A stretch of DNA of 7,317 nt from Candidatus Sumerlaeota bacterium (lineage in GTDB: Bacteria; Sumerlaeota; Sumerlaeia; MVZB01; JAJFLK01), in assembly GCA_021772735.1 (NCBI GenBank), contig JAJFLK010000235.1:1-7317 (forward strand), written 5' to 3'. The position numbers and the translations under genes were made by a program. Position 1 is the stretch's first letter. Each line of letters opens with the position of its first letter. The notes under the pieces are model-generated. The model saw only the letters and a list, made by a program, of their open reading frames with translations, was not told the origin of the DNA and made no database searches. Positions 6,602-7,317 of this stretch are shown in pieces.

Positions 6602-6656
6602 AAAAAATTGCCGGAACCGAAGGGCTGTCTGGAAAGGATTGCCCCGAACCTTCGGG
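6602..6656 (-). terminator. Weak candidate terminator after the activator gene
   Basis: Reading on minus, 55 bases past the activator stop there is CCCGAAGGTTCGGG (6656-6643). Its CCGAAGG arm can also pair with CCTTCGG at 6623-6617, and six Ts follow at 6607-6602. The T-run begins 9 bases after the longer stem rather than directly after it, and the longer stem has a loop of about 25 bases. A standard Rho-independent terminator is therefore doubtful. Confidence 0.22.
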
Positions 6657-6710
6657 ACGCAATCCGAGCCTCAGGAATCGGGGCCAAACGGATCATCGCG
6701 AAAGCGAGAA

Positions 6711-7317
6711 TCAGAGCCCCGAGGCAGATTCAGCAAGATCGTATTGATTCAATTTATTGCGAATGGTGCGGACGCTGACGCCCAGCATTTCGGCCGTTTT
6801 TGTGCGATTGCCGCCGGTCCGATCCAGCGTGGCGAGGATCATCTTGCGTTCCATCTCCTCGAGCGTCTTGCCGAAGAAGCCGGCGCCGGAACCGGAATCG
6901 CCAGGCGCGCTTCCCGCCAGGCGCTCATCGGTCGGCGCAAAATCATCGCATTGCCGCAAGTGGAGATCGCGAGATTGGATCTCGGATTGACGGGCCAGAA
7001 GGCAGGCGCGCTCTATCACGTTTTCCAGCTCACGCACGTTGCCCGGCCACGAATGCGCCATAAGAAAATCATCGATCTCCCCGCCAAAGCATTCAGCGGG
7101 CCGCCCTTCGCGCAAATACTTCGAGAGGAAGTGACGCGCCAGGAGCGGGATGTCTGTCGGGCGGTCGCAAAGCGACGGCAAGCGGAGTGATATGACGTTC
7201 AGGCGATAGTAGAGATCCTGGCGGAAATTGCCCTGCCGGACAAACTCCTCGATATCGCGATTCGTCGTCGCGATGACGCGGATGTCGAGCTTGATCGATT
7301 CGGTTCCGCCGACCGGG
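6711..7317 (-). CDS. Sigma-54-dependent transcriptional activator (NtrC/FlgR-like), 5' end outside window
   Basis: C-terminal 201 residues of an enhancer-binding protein that opens sigma-54 promoters by ATP hydrolysis. The frame runs off the right edge, so the receiver or other sensory domain, Walker motifs and GAFTGA loop cannot be seen. What remains is clear. The late AAA+ core PVGGTESIKLDIRVIATTNR is at 1-20 of the visible part. FRQDLYYRLNV, the arginine-finger segment, is at 31-41. LPSLCDRPTDIPLLARHFL is at 46-64, and the sensor II motif WPGNVREL at 90-97. A variable linker runs to about 150. A Fis-type helix-turn-helix, GGNRTKTAEMLGVSVRTIRN, is at 168-187. It reads the same way as flgB and lies 380 bases upstream of it, so it is the obvious candidate activator of the sigma-54 promoter at 6371-6386. 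Exact subfamily and gene name are not decidable from this part. Confidence 0.95.
   Translation of the reverse strand, partial: PVGGTESIKLDIRVIATTNRDIEEFVRQGNFRQDLYYRLNVISLRLPSLCDRPTDIPLLARHFLSKYLREGRPAECFGGEIDDFLMAHSWPGNVRELENVIERACLLARQSEIQSRDLHLRQCDDFAPTDERLAGSAPGDSGSGAGFFGKTLEEMERKMILATLDRTGGNRTKTAEMLGVSVRTIRNKLNQYDLAESASGL

Larger units (their letters stand above)
6331..6710. other. 380-base non-coding regulatory region between the activator gene and flgB
   Basis: I find no convincing gene here on either strand. Open frames exist, for example 6511-6747 on plus and 6318-6500 on minus. Their products show no recognisable domain and run across either a gene or the promoter. The region holds the sigma-54 promoter (6371-6386), a GC hairpin in the predicted flgB leader (6343-6355) and a perfect 7-base inverted repeat (6557-6576). 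It also holds a 10-base direct repeat (6395-6404 and 6559-6568), an AT-rich island at about 6449-6489, and hairpin-forming and repeated sequence at 6602-6656. The length and layout fit an upstream control region of an enhancer-dependent promoter. Confidence 0.8.

Noticed and set aside
6511..7190. Plus-strand open frames (6511-6747, 6569-6778, 6639-7190) across the non-coding region and activator gene
   Set aside because: Products are polar or arginine-rich without family motifs, no good ribosome binding site precedes them, and they run antisense into the conserved helix-turn-helix region of the activator.
1..7317. Mobile element, CRISPR array, toxin-antitoxin, defence or biosynthetic system
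   Set aside because: Every gene is accounted for by standard flagellar assembly and its regulator; no transposase, integrase, regularly spaced repeats or unknown gene was found.

Overview
The window is one strand of a flagellar operon. All eight genes read on the minus strand, so gene order runs from the right end of the window to the left: a sigma-54-dependent activator (5' end cut off by the window edge), a 380-base non-coding stretch with a well-matched sigma-54 promoter, then flgB, flgC, fliE, fliF, fliG, fliH and fliI. The window ends 7 bases past the fliI stop codon. Those bases contain a purine-rich string that may be the ribosome binding site of the next gene, commonly fliJ in this gene order.

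Together the genes build the base of the flagellum. FliF forms the MS ring in the inner membrane. FliG sits under it as the rotor protein of the switch. FliE joins the MS ring to the rod, and FlgB and FlgC are proximal rod subunits. FliH and FliI are the cytoplasmic regulator and ATPase of the flagellar type III export apparatus. Spacing is tight: 16 bases flgB-flgC, 80 flgC-fliE, 72 fliE-fliF, 20 fliF-fliG, an 8-base overlap fliG-fliH and a 1-base overlap fliH-fliI. This fits a single transcript. The promoter upstream of flgB has GG and GC 10 bases apart, as sigma-54 holoenzyme needs. The gene upstream has the AAA+ and Fis-type helix-turn-helix parts of a sigma-54 enhancer-binding protein. 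The simplest reading is that this activator, or a relative, switches on the operon.

The organism is a bacterium with a GC-rich genome. Sigma-54 control of a flgBC-fliEFGHI cluster suggests a diderm lineage such as the former Deltaproteobacteria, Acidobacteriota, Planctomycetota or Nitrospirota. The sequence alone does not decide among these. I see no insertion sequence, phage gene, tRNA, rRNA, CRISPR array or sign of recent transfer.

I do not find an undescribed system here. The parts most worth a second look are the 380-base regulatory region, with its promoter, inverted and direct repeats and leader hairpin, and the glycine/alanine-rich segments in FliF, FliG and FliI.
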